Assembly: GCA_949752795.1 (NCBI GenBank)
Contig: OX457064.1
Span: forward strand, 41,474,368-41,538,367
Length of the DNA: 64,000 nucleotides
Direction: 5' to 3'
Source: Hyperoodon ampullatus
Taxonomy: Eukaryota; Chordata; Mammalia; Artiodactyla; Ziphiidae
Position 1 is the first letter of the stretch; each line of letters starts with the position of its first letter. Positions 1 through 10,457 of the stretch are shown one piece after another. The translations under genes and the position numbers were made by a program. Under the pieces are notes generated by a model. It was not told the origin of the DNA. It was given only the letters and a program-made list of their open reading frames with translations, and made no database searches.

Positions 1-140
1 CGCGCAGGCTTAGCGGCCATGGCTCACGGGCCCAGCCCCTCCGCGGCATGTGGGATCTTCCCGGACCAGGGCACGAACCTGTGTCCCCTGCATCGGCAGG
101 CGGACTCTCAACCACTGCGCCACCAGGGAAGCCCCCCCCC
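1..140 (-). mobile_element. CHR-type tRNA-derived SINE, cut by window start
   Basis: On the minus strand this reads from the SINE head (GGGGCTTCCCTGGTGGCGCAG, near 120-140) through the promoter-like part to the segment around GGCCATGGCTCACGGGCCC; the 3' part and A tail lie outside the window. It matches the complete copies at 4452 and 20328. The head is derived from a tRNA gene (A box TGGCGCAGTGG). It is a non-coding retroposon mobilised in trans by L1 machinery. Confidence 0.9.
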
Positions 141-2635
141 AAAAATTTATATTTAAGGTCTGTCATTTATAATACACACCACCTAAGATTTTTGTCAGTT
201 CTCAAGGTTGTAAATATGACCATAGTTATAACTTTTAAGTTGAATTTACATGGTTCTGGGCACTGTGAATAGAATTCAGGAAGACTGTAAAACTTCTGAA
301 ATTTTAGGCATAATCCTTTACATATGTGTCATGTATTATTTCAGAAAAGAAGGTTCATGACTCATCAAATTCTTAAGGTATCCATGACCCACAGATAATT
401 AAGAACCACTGCTCTTTGTATCCACCCCAGTAATTCATAAAGCTAGTTACAGACTAATTGGCTGTTGTTTTCTAATTTATTTTTACAAAAGTGAGAGAAA
501 AGACTTCTTAGCACTTCACTAGAATTCCTGCATACGTGGTAACAAGTGGAGAATAATGAAGCCATGTTACTCTGGGGATGGTAGGGAATTCAGGTTGACT
601 CAAGTGTTACCAGAAATCCCACACCTCATTTTTACCTGTGATTCCAGGTCCTTGCTTTTGTTATTATTTGCAAAGGGTTAAGAATATAATCATTAATAAT
701 CACAGGGATAGATATGATCCATGTTTTACACTAGCATGTAGAAAAAGGTCAATATTTTGTCAAGTGCTCAAGACTTGAATCCTTTTTTTTGTGACAGAAT
801 TTGATTGATTCTGTAGATGGTGGCCTGTCCTTGCCCCTCTATTTCTGTCTTGATCCATATTGTGGATATTACCCCAATAGTGGTTGAGTGAGGCATGAAG
901 TGGAGGATTATGATGACAGAAACAGAAAGTCTTAGAAGACATTGTCATATGGGTTGATTCTCAAAAGACTTAGGTCTAATCCTATGTCTGGCACAAATTC
1001 TACCCAGTTTAGATCTGGCTTCCTCATTCACTGGGAAAAAAAAATCTGTAGTACTTTTCTGCTCTAAAAGTGGGATTCCACAATTAATCCGTTTATTTCC
1101 ATCATTGATTTTCTAAGTATTGAGTACTTCTAAGTCACTTTGAAGAAGATTAAAATGAAATTAGCATGGGGAACTCCAACCCTTAAAATGGTGACTCTCT
1201 AGGAGGAAACCATAAATGAACATAATAGTTTAGAGTGGTCAAGTTTCAAAAGAAAGGTATATATTTGATGTTTATAGCCAGTGTCATAAAGTGGTATTAG
1301 GACTACCAAATATATTCATTTATGTGACACATTTGCAGATGGTGACCTTCTATATGATATTCTTGGTACATTTCCTTAGAAAATTCTGTTTTTCTGAGGT
1401 CTGTTGCTCCATGACTTTTGGTTCTTGAGATTTATACTCCCATGCAGCCTGGGCCTGAGCTTCATTAGCACCTGATTTACCATGAGTGCAGATGGTTATT
1501 GGAAATAAAAAGTCAGCCATTTCCTATGATTAAATCTCTCACGGGCTGCATCTCCCTCTTAGCTATTTCCTTACTATTGCATATGATTCATTCGCAAGCA
1601 GAACAGTGATTATTATATGATTGTTAAATCTAAAGTGGAAAGGAAAGTAGATTATTAGAAAAAGTCTAGTAGCTTATTAATATATATTATGTGCTACAAT
1701 GAAATGATTTTACCGAAGTATTAGCAGGATGATAGATTTATAGATGATGAGACAAAATTACTCTATTGTGACGATTGAATGTAACAAAAAGAATTCAGAT
1801 TTTTTTCTTTTCTTTCTTTTTTCTTTTTGCTTGCCTTGCTTTAAGGGGTTATTGCTTAAACCAATAATCTCCCCCAAATGCCTCCTCATCCTTCTGAGCA
1901 GTATTATTGTGAGTCTAATAAGCAAAGGAGGGGAACTCCAGGAATATTAATTTGCTATGTCTGTATTTTTTGAGCTGAGAGGAAAGCAAGACTTTGTTCC
2001 CAACAGAAATATTTCAGTAGTTTTATCTGATTGGAAATAATTGACTGTTACTTTTTCACTTGACAGTTTCCTTTTATGTGAACAATAAGAGTTTGAGAAT
2101 TTTTATCTCCCCTTCAGAATTTTGCATACTCTTTATATTATACTGAATTAATGAAATTGATGACCACATAGTACAGAGTCAACTTGTACAACAGAGACTT
2201 GTTGATTTGCCTGGTTATTACCGTACTTAATTGACCTATCATATTCCTTTTCTTCTATGTAAAAGTCTAAATTGTTCAATTGAAAGATGAATACAACCAC
2301 AATTACCAGAGCTCTTTTCTCTCTAATTCATTTCCATCATTAAATTTATTTAGGTCACTTAGTTTCAGCTCTGAGGCTTTAGATATGCAAGGAGTTTTAA
2401 CAATGAAGTTCAAGCATTGCTCTGCTGATCTTTTAGGAACATATTGTGTTGCCATTTCTTGAATGCTCATGCAGCAAATAGTTGCATCAAAAGAAATAAT
2501 ACACATAGATAAAGAAATACAAATTCAGTATAAGCACTGCTACTACCAGTATTCATCATAAGACAAACATGCTCTGCAATGAAGTGTTTGGCCTTAATCT
2601 AGCAGCACTTACTCACACTGAGCTACCATTCTCTC
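141..2635. other. Unassigned AT-rich intronic sequence
   Basis: Only short open frames without protein-like character are present. I recognise no repeat family, RNA gene or exon here. Confidence 0.5.
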
Positions 2636-2639
2636 TATT

Positions 2640-2900
2640 CTAGGTTCTTTAACCTCCTTAACATGGCTTTAGGTATGTTTTCTGCCACAGGGCCTTTGTG
2701 CTGACAGTCACCTGTGCCAGAAATGTGCTTCCCTCCCAGGAATTATAACCTCTCATGAAATATTTCCACTTTTCCTCCTTCCCATGGTACCATAGCAATT
2801 TCACAATATTTGTGTGCTTGAGGAATTAGTCTTTCCCACTGCACTGTAGGGCAGAGTCTATAAGGCAGAATTTATGGAAGCTTTTGCTGACTTCTCTATA
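2640..2900 (+). repeat. Probable L2 fragment
   Basis: The stretch around 2685-2745 (cacagggcctttgtgctgac, then a 'ccagaaatgtgcttccctcc' type phrase) resembles the conserved 3' region of the ancient L2 LINE, which normally reads '...gcctttgcacttgctgttccctctgcctggaa...'. It is heavily diverged and has no coding capacity. Confidence 0.5.
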
Positions 2901-3635
2901 TGTTGTGGTTAGCATGTTGCAAGATACATAATAAGTTTGTGTGTCTTTCATCCATTTTTACACAGCACACCACACCAAAACTTTGCACCTGAAAATGACA
3001 GCAGTTTATTATTTTTCTTACTTCTTTGGGTGAACTGGGCAGCTCTTCATATGCAGTAAGTTAGTGGATGAGCTGGGCCTGGGCTCAACTAGGATATTAG
3101 ATCTTCCTCTTCACATCATTTTCCACTCTGGATGTCTTCACAACAAGGAGTTCTCAGGACAGTGCTCCAAGAGAGGGAAAGTGGCATTTACAAGGCCATT
3201 GAGGCCTAGGCTGTGGAACTTGCACAACATCACTTGTTACATTCTGCTGGTCAAAGTCACTAAAGCTAGTCCAGATGCAGGGGGGTGAAGAAAGAGATCT
3301 ACCTCTGGAAGTGAGATGTGGCATAGTCCCGTTTCATAATGGCTTGCATACAGGATTGGGAAGAATTTGTGTCCATTTAAACAATCTACCGCTGTATTCA
3401 ATAATACTTTAATTAATTATAAATGCAATTCTAATTTAGTTTTGAAAACTAGTCCAGGAATTGGCTGGTATAAATGTTTTATGATTTTTTGTATTTGTTT
3501 TGGATTTTTATTTTATATACACTCTGCTCTAAGAATGAGAAGAAATGGGGAGAGTGGTTCATCAATTCTAAGTGATAATAGGCAGTCTAATCTCACATTT
3601 AAACAAATAAAAGCTATTAGCAATATAAGAGCAGG
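2901..3635. other. Unassigned intronic sequence
   Basis: No recognisable repeat or exon. Open frames at 3064-3288 and 3367-3711 show no domain-like composition and are treated as chance. Confidence 0.45.
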
Positions 3636-3722
3636 AACTTCATCACTAATGAATTGTCAGCAACTAGAACGGTGCCTGTCACATAAGAGGTATTCAGTAA
3701 ATATTTGTTGAATGAATGAATG
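3636..3722 (+). repeat. L2 LINE 3' end
   Basis: The phrase 'gtgcctgtcacataagaggtattcagtaaatatttgttgaatgaatgaatg' at about 3672-3722 is the characteristic L2 3' terminus, ending in the short TGAATGAATG repeat rather than a poly-A tail. Confidence 0.75.
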
Positions 3723-4436
3723 AGCAAAAATAATAGAAATCCCTTTCTCTGGTCTCCCTTTTTATGTTCCTAAGCAAGTCGCTTTTTGTTTTCATCTGTC
3801 TCAAATGATTAGGTTCTAAATTTGGGAGGAGATAGCTGAATGAAAAGTAGTGTTCTTGCTCACATACGTATTTCCATGAATCCATAATAATGAACTCTGG
3901 CAAGATTTAGCAACACTGAAACATATTATGTAGGTATGAGTAACCTTATGGTTATTTTACATTTGATGACTTACTACAAAGAGCCTCCAAGAAATTTTGT
4001 TTTCGTACCGATAGATAAAAATAACAAGGAGTTATCCTCTGCAGTCTCTATAATCTGTTCATAATAGGAAACATCTCTGAGTCACTAACCTAAATGAGCA
4101 ACTATAAATATCCAATAATATTTTGGATGAAATGACTTCAATACTGTATCTAGGTTCAGATTATGTACTACTTTTTTGAACAAGGATACCATTTTGTTCT
4201 TCTCAAGTGAAAGATACAGATGACTTTTTATTTAAATTCTGGAAAACAATTCAACGTGTTGCTAAGTATATTAATAGGAAAAAAATGTTGGTTTATTGAT
4301 TTGTTGATGGTAATGCAAATTGAAAAAGGTTTTATCTTGTAAAATATCTTCAACTGTAATTCATCTCCGTTTATTATCTGCTTATTTGGGCATAATTTCA
4401 AACAGGAGAAAATAGTATATGGGCTAGACTTATTTT
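3723..4436. other. Unassigned intronic sequence
   Basis: AT-rich, with no recognised gene, RNA or repeat. Confidence 0.45.
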
Positions 4437-4676
4437 AAAAATAAAAAATAGGGGCTTCCCTGGTGGCGCAGTGGTTGAGAGTCCGCCTGCCGATGCAGGG
4501 GACACGGGTTCGTGCCCCGGTCTGGGAGGATCCCACATGCCGCGGAGCGGCTGGGCCCGTGAGCCATGGCCGCTGAGCCTGCGCGTCTGGAGCCTGTGCT
4601 CTGCAACAGGAGAGGCCACAACAATGAGAGGCCTGCGTACCGCAAAAAACAAAAACAAAATAAAAATAAAAAATAG
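4437..4676 (+). mobile_element. CHR-type SINE with target-site duplication
   Basis: The SINE body runs from 4452 (GGGCTTCCCTGGTGGCGCAG) to about 4661, with A-box TGGCGCAGTGG and a degenerate B-box (GGTTCGTGCCC), ending ...GCGTACCGC followed by an A-rich tail. The 15-bp repeat AAAAATAAAAAATAG at 4437-4451 and 4662-4676 is read as the target-site duplication, although its A-rich content blurs the border with the tail. Orientation is the same as DGKB. Confidence 0.9.
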
Positions 4677-5421
4677 ATAATACTAGAGAGAAAAGGAAAG
4701 GAAATGTTTCTTAGAATTATCCAACATGTACTTGAGTGCACCAGCACAATGATTAATCTCCAAATAATAATGACTACATCTGTCAATTAGTTTATATACA
4801 AGTCAGCCTGAATATTTTATATAAATTATAGCATCTTGACTGGAAACAAAAACAGATCATGATATTTCCGGGAGTCATCTGGGTCCCTCAGGACATAAAT
4901 CAGTGACAAAAAATGCAATCTAAATAATAATGGGTTTACTGATTCATATGTTAGACTATATAATTCTTCAGTTTGATTAAAAATATCAATATTTTCAATA
5001 TAACTCAAGTAGTCTGATTCTTATTCTTACCGTTTTTATAAAGATAATTAATGTGTGTGTAAAACCAGTCCTCTGTAGCATTGGGAAAAGGAGGTTTGCC
5101 CCATTTTTTAATTCTAGTGTGAGAAGTTTTAAGGTGAACAACATTTTCAAAATGCAAAGTTGTGGTTCTTGTTACGAAATTGGAAAAGGACTGCTGATGT
5201 GTGAAGAAAAACAGAAGGTAAAACACTTCACTAATTTTCAGAGAATAGAAACAAGTTTTTTTAGAAGTTTTTTTTTTTTTTAAGTTGTGAAGCTGTGTTA
5301 GTCATCACAGAATATAGGTAAGGAAAATGATGTGTGAAGGACCTAGAGAGGTGTAATTTTTTTCTTTATTTTTGTAAGTTTTACAAAACATAGCATCTAA
5401 AAATTGGTTAGGAGAAACGTT
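4677..5421. other. Unassigned intronic sequence
   Basis: Contains a run of T near 5268-5281 but no recognised element or exon. Confidence 0.45.
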
Positions 5422-5666
5422 TAAAATGTAGCAAGGGGGCTTCCCTGGTGGCGCAGTCATTGACAGTCCGCCTGCCGATGCAGGGGACACAGGTTCGTGC
5501 CCCAGTCCAGAAAGATCCTACATGCCACGGAGCGGCTAGGCCTGTGCGCCATGGCTGCTGAGCCTGCGCATCCGGAGCCTGTGCTCCGCAACGGGAGGGG
5601 CCACAACAGTGAGAGGCCTGCGTACCACAAAAAATAATAATAATAAAAAAATAAAATGTAGCAAGG
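5422..5666 (+). mobile_element. CHR-type SINE with perfect 15-bp duplication
   Basis: The body, 5437-5651, has the same head, middle (ATGGCTGCTGAGCCTGCGCA) and GCGTACCAC 3' end as the other short CHR copies, then an AATAATAATAA-type tail. The flanking duplication TAAAATGTAGCAAGG at 5422-5436 and 5652-5666 is perfect, so insertion was recent or the site has been spared mutation. Some CpGs have decayed (for example CACAGGTTCG for CACGGGTTCG). Confidence 0.93.
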
Positions 5667-6180
5667 TATAATATGTTCTAATGATTCATAATTATTGGTT
5701 TTAAATTATTCTATGACACTGAGTGTAGTAATAGAAAAGAATTAATTGGCCTTTCAGTGATGAAAAGTAGATGTGTTTTTCAAAACTATTTGTATAATCT
5801 CCTTTTTCACATGTTGAATTCCTTGTGTTTGAAACCGCTTTGTGTAGTGATTTCAAACGTCATTAATATTTTAACATGCAAAGCAAATGCCGTTAGACAG
5901 AGTTACTTGTTTAATAATGTTGACTCCTTCTCATAGTCAAATGCAGAAAGTTACCAGTTAATTCATATTCTAGTTGTAAAGAGTTGTCCATGGGTCAGGT
6001 CAGAAAACTGGAGCTGTTTTTACTATAAGTGTACCTGAACTATTACATTTAATTAACTTCCCTGAAACTAAGTAGGTGCTCCTTAAATATCTGTCAAACT
6101 ATATATTAACACTGAAGAACCTTTATATTCTTATATCTGGTGCTTAAATAATTGATTGGTTTAGTACATTCAGTAAAAGC
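5667..6180. other. Unassigned intronic sequence
   Basis: AT-rich, with no recognised element. Confidence 0.4.
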
Positions 6181-6182
6181 AA

Positions 6183-6232
6183 ATAAAAAAGAGAAAGAGG
6201 GAGACAGAGACAGAGAGAGAGAGACACACACA
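6183..6232. repeat. Purine-rich GA/CA simple repeat
   Basis: An imperfect (GA)n tract with AGGG, ACAG and final ACACACAC interruptions. The plus strand is almost wholly purine up to about 6222. Confidence 0.85.
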
Positions 6233-6775
6233 TATAACCAAGAAAGTCAATTGGTGAATGGTAGAAAGAGAGGGGATGTCGCAAGCAATTCTTTCACAGT
6301 CTAGGTCAGCATATTCAATTTATTATCCAGCTAGTTGTCCCAGCTGCCTGTGAAGGCCTTCCAGCAGTCATCCTAGGGAGCAGTATGTTAAGTGTGTGAT
6401 CATAGTCCAGTCTCGTCCTCATTTTTAGTAAATGGAAAAACATCATTTTATCATGGCACCCAGAAGTGATCAGGCTCTTCATCACTTGCTCAAGTTACCA
6501 AATAGTAAAATCTATATATACCACTTAAAATAGAGGGAAAGTGGTGGTGATTCCTTTCCAGAGAGTAGAATACACATAATTCCATAGTTCAGGACATCAT
6601 ATCAAAATCCATGGAAAGCAAAATTAACTCCACATTGCTTGGTAACTGTGGAATTAGAGCAAAGGAAGGAGGATGGGTTAAGGAACTCTGTTACCTAGAC
6701 TCTTTGAAAAATCTGGCCAATTTCCTTCCTTAAAGAAATTTTGCTGTTCCCTTTTATTATGTTCACTCTTAACAG
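6233..6775. other. Unassigned intronic sequence
   Basis: No recognised element or exon. Confidence 0.4.
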
Positions 6776-6962
6776 CATCCTATAAACCTCCTCTTTTAGA
6801 ACTTATCACAGTTGATATTAAATCATTTCGTATATTTTTTCCTGACTAAAAATTAACTGTAATGTGAGCAGAGACTTCTGTCGTATGTACAGATGTAATT
6901 CCATTGCCTATCACAGTACCATGTCTAGAGTAGGTGCTCAGAACTTTGGATAAATGATTTTT
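6776..6962 (+). repeat. Probable L2 3' fragment
   Basis: The text 'cagtaccatgtctagagtaggtgctcagaactttggataaatga' at about 6913-6957 matches the decayed pattern of the L2 3' end (gcctggcacatagtaggtgctcaataaatg). Confidence 0.55.
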
Positions 6963-7735
6963 TTTTACCACTAGAGAGGAGAACAGTCTAGTTTCCCCTG
7001 ATGTTCAGAGTTCGGCATGGAGACTTGCTAATTCCTGCATTTCTGGTGCCTTCCTCTTTTTGTTTTTATACATACTGAAGAGAGTTTTTGTGTTGTGGAC
7101 ATTTTATGAATACAATAATCCCTTTAAAAGAAGTAGGGCTTTATTTTATATTGATGCATACAAACCTTCATTACATTTTCACTATCAATTTTGGCTAGGC
7201 TCTACATGTGTCTATTTATATTAGTGAGAAATACTCTACCTTAAATATTTCTGTATGTAATCTCAGATATCATGGTATATTTTATTAATTCAAATATCAC
7301 CCACTGACTCTATTTCTAAGTTTTTGGATATGGAACAGGGGAAGGTGAGAAGTATGAACTTACCAACTGCTTACTAGTCTGTGACACTGATAAAAGCATC
7401 AGTTGCAAATTTGGGACACTTCAAAAAGGGATGTGTTGTGAGTTTTTTCCCAAGATTATTTCAAGTATATAAACATGGAAATAATTCTTTAAAAATTCAG
7501 GGGATAGCAAGTCAGATGAGGAAAGCATATTCAGTGATATTTGAATATCTAGTCACAAGATAAGCACAGGGAATTATGCTGAACAGAAATTCTGTACCTT
7601 ACCTCCTTTACTTCAGTTACCACCAAATTTCACATTTAGAAAAATAGTATTGTATAACAAATATATCACCTCATTTGGATTTTCCAAATATCTCATTGAT
7701 AATAATATATGTGAAAATTCTCTTAGAACTATAAT
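6963..7735. other. Unassigned intronic sequence
   Basis: Starts with a T run at 6959-6966. No gene or repeat recognised. Confidence 0.4.
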
Positions 7736-8110
7736 GGACAGTGCTGTCAGTGTGCTTTTGGCTGCAAGTAACAGAATACACAAAATAAATAATAAGAGTC
7801 TATTTATAAATCTCACATGAGTGGAGATCCAGAAATGGACTGTTTCAGAATTGACTGATTAGGAAGTTCAACTCTCTTCAGGAATCTGGGTCAGCATCTC
7901 TGGGTATCCCTTGCCTTTCCTTTCATGGTGATAAGATGGCTGCTCCATTTCCAATTAGAATCTCCTTCCTTGACAACATGCAAAAACAGGGGAAAGAATG
8001 GGCCTAGCTTTCCCATTGTACATGTCTCTGTTTCAGAATGGAAAATCTCTCAGGTCCTGTTTGTCAGCGCTAGATTACACTGTCATCCTTAGTTGACTTA
8101 TTTCAGGAGA
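7736..8110. repeat. Old interspersed-repeat-like block, family not assigned
   Basis: The opening 'ttttggctgcaagtaacagaatac' and later 'gataagatggctgctccatttcc' resemble an old mammalian interspersed repeat beginning 'gctgcaagtaacagaaa', but I cannot name the family safely. Confidence 0.35.
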
Positions 8111-8289
8111 GGGGAATTAAAAATACTTCTAAAGTAGAAATATGAACAAAATAACCGTTTAATGATGATCACCCATCTGACCTACAACGTTTCCCTTATG
8201 GCTTAGAAAAAAGTTTCATGTGATGCTGCATTCATTATTATATTTAATGAGAGACAGTATGGGAAAAAAGCTAGAATTTCTGAGTTACA

Positions 8290-8400
8290 TTTTGCACTTC
8301 CCATATGATGTTGGGTGAGTGACTTCTAAACCTCATTGGGTTTACCTGTGACAGTGCCATGCTCAGTAACAGCAGAAAATATGGCTATCACAAATTTCAT
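8290..8400 (+). repeat. Possible MIR fragment
   Basis: The run 'gatgttgggtgagtgacttctaaacctcattgggtttacctgtgac' resembles the MIR core (gaccttgggcaagtcacttaacctctctgagcctcagtttcc). Diverged and partial. Confidence 0.45.
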
Positions 8401-9494
8401 TTCATCTCCCTAACAGTTTTCTTAAAGAACTTTTTATGATTATGAAATACTTATTTTAATAATAGAGATCTAATTATTATTGAAAGATATTCAGGTCTAA
8501 ACATCTTGGACACCATTTAAACATTTTATAGGTTTAGTTTTACATTTCATATAATTATTTATCATTGTTCTTTGGGGACTTACTATGTATGTATACTTCT
8601 TTAGACTCTGCAGTATGGCATTACTACTGCTTTTGTACTTTTCCATTAGACTATCCATCTCTTTTTACATACTAAGGTGGAATATTTTATGATTCTGTCT
8701 GAAGTTTCTGTAACCTGTTTCATTGTCTCTTGAGGGCTTAACAATCATACCTTAAGAATGAACATTAGATACAAGCATTTTTATATGTCATTTAAAAAAT
8801 GTATCTTTACCTGTTGTGTGCAAACATGAAAAATGTTTGCTGTCTTCGGTGTGGATATAAAATGTCCCCACTGTAGTCATTACAGCCATGTTCCTTTCTT
8901 ATGAAATAATGTTACCAACATTATTCTTTTGCTATGAGAGTGTATAAATTGCTATTTTTAAAAAACATAGGTTTGAGGGTTTCAATAAAATGTAGTTCTT
9001 TTTTATAAAATATAATCATATTAAGAGCAAAACCTCACTACATTTAGGAATAAATGAGTAACCCTATAACCAAAGTCTGGTGTAACGTCTCTTGGCAATG
9101 AAAAACAAAACTGAATTGAGTTCTGTGACATAAATCTACCATTTTAAACACTTACCCTATTGCTGTAAGTCAACAGTGGCACGTCTCTCATCACCACTAT
9201 TGTTAGCCAAATTCAAAATTCCTGCTGTGTTTCTAGAGTATTCCATCAAATTGTAAGACTAAATTTTGTATTAAAATAAAGTTATCGAATTGTTAGAAAC
9301 ATTGTTCTCCATGAGAAAATAATTTTAAAACCAGTTTTGAAATGACTGTTGAAATGCTTTCTTAACAGGACAAAAATGAAAGCAAACTAATGTAAATGAT
9401 GAGATTTTTGAAACATCTTTAATGAGTAAAAAATATTCATTTAAAATCCATTTTAACTAAGCTACTTAGGACATTATGTTTTTGCTTTCATTTT
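8401..9494. other. Unassigned AT-rich intronic sequence
   Basis: Nothing recognised. It ends at TTTTAAAAGC, which matches the L1 endonuclease preference TT/AAAA and is the target of the SINE cluster that follows. Confidence 0.4.
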
Positions 9495-9507
9495 AAAAGC
9501 AAAGGTC

Positions 9508-9743
9508 GGGGGGGCTTCCCTGGTGGTGCAGTGGTTGAGAGTCCGCCTGCCGATGCAGGGGACACGGGTTCGTGCCCTGGTCCGGGGAGGATCCCACGTG
9601 CCACGGAGCAGCTGGGCCCATGAGCCATGGCCGTGAGCCATGGCTGCTGGGCCTGCGTGTCCAGAGCCTGTGCTCCAAACGGGAGAGGCCACAATAGTGA
9701 GAGGCCCGCGTACCGGAAAAAAAAAACAAAAAAAAAAAACAAT
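9508..9743 (+). mobile_element. SINE A of a triple same-site cluster (short CHR subfamily)
   Basis: Short CHR-type copy (head GGGGCTTCCCTGGTGGTGCAG, 3' end CCCGCGTACCGG, A-rich tail at 9717-9743). It contains a small internal duplication, 'GAGCCATGGCC' then 'GTGAGCCATGGC', near 9621-9645. It is preceded by AAAAGCAAAGGTC at 9495-9507 and followed by the same 13-mer at 9744-9756. Of the three cluster members it looks most like the young copies elsewhere in the window. Confidence 0.93.
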
Positions 9744-9756
9744 AAAAGCAAAGGTC

Positions 9757-10073
9757 GGGGCTTCCCTGGTGGCGCAGTGGTTAAGAATCTGCCTGCCAAT
9801 GCAAGGGACACGGGTTCGATCCCTGGTCTGGGAAGATCCCACATGCCGTGGAGCAACTAAGCCCGTGAGCTACAACTACTGAGCCTGTGCTCTACCTGCA
9901 AGCCACAACTACTGAAGCCCACACACCTAGAGCCGGTGCTCCGCAACAAGAGATGCCCCTGCAGTGAGAAGCCCGCTCACTGCAACTAGAGAAAACCCGC
10001 TTGCAACAATGAAGACCCAACACAGCCAAAAATAAAATAAATTTAAAAAATAAATAAAATTTAAAAATAAAAT
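9757..10073 (+). mobile_element. SINE B of the cluster (long CHR-like subfamily)
   Basis: Longer subfamily with an almost canonical B box (GGTTCGATCCC), repeated 'CAACTACTGA' units and the 3' end GAAGACCCAACACAGCCAAA followed by an A/T-rich tail. It is bounded by AAAAGCAAAGGTC at 9744-9756 and 10074-10086. Its differences from SINE A show this is a separate insertion, not a tandem duplication. Confidence 0.92.
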
Positions 10074-10086
10074 AAAAGCAAAGGTC

Positions 10087-10445
10087 GGAGCTTCCCTGGT
10101 GGCTCAGTGGTTAAGGATCTGCCTGCCAATGCAGAGGACCTGGGTTTGAGCCCTGGCCCGGGAAGATCCCACATGCCGCGGAACAACTAATCCTGTGTGC
10201 CACAACTACTGAGACTGTGCTCTAGAGCCTGTGAGCCACAAATACTGAGCCCATGTGCTACAACTACTGAAACCCACGTGTCTAGAGCCCGTGCTTCGCA
10301 ACAAGAGAATCCACAGCAATGAGAAGCCTGTGCACCGCGATGAGTAGCCTCTCGCCGCAACTAGAGAAAGCCTGCTCGCAGCAATGAAGACCCAACGCAG
10401 CCAAAAGTAAATAAATTTATTTTAAAAATAAATAAAAATAAATAA
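10087..10445 (+). mobile_element. SINE C of the cluster (long CHR-like subfamily, most diverged)
   Basis: Same long subfamily as SINE B with more substitutions (head GGAGCTTCCCTGGTGGCTCAG, B-box region GGTTTGAGCCC). The 3' end is GAAGACCCAACGCAGCCAAA plus an A-rich tail to about 10445. It is followed by AAGCAAAGGTC (10447-10457), a slightly altered fourth copy of the target repeat. Divergence suggests it was the first to insert. Confidence 0.9.
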
Positions 10446-10457
10446 TAAGCAAAGGTC

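Larger units (their letters stand above)
9495..10457. repeat. Four copies of one target-site repeat around three SINEs
   Basis: AAAAGCAAAGGTC lies at 9495-9507, 9744-9756 and 10074-10086, with a near copy (TAAGCAAAGGTC) at 10446-10457. The first three are identical. Three successive target-primed insertions that each re-used the leftmost copy would give this layout. Confidence 0.92.

Noticed and set aside
4452..4530. tRNA-like heads of the SINEs as possible tRNA genes
   Set aside because: Only A- and B-box-like words remain. There is no cloverleaf with acceptor pairing, and the copies continue into SINE bodies with A tails.
4471..4680. Open frames across SINE copies (also near 9474-9882, 20247-20719, 52219-52640, 56355-56667)
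   Set aside because: All are translations of the same non-coding tRNA-derived SINE in different frames; their similarity to one another reflects repeat copies, not a protein family.
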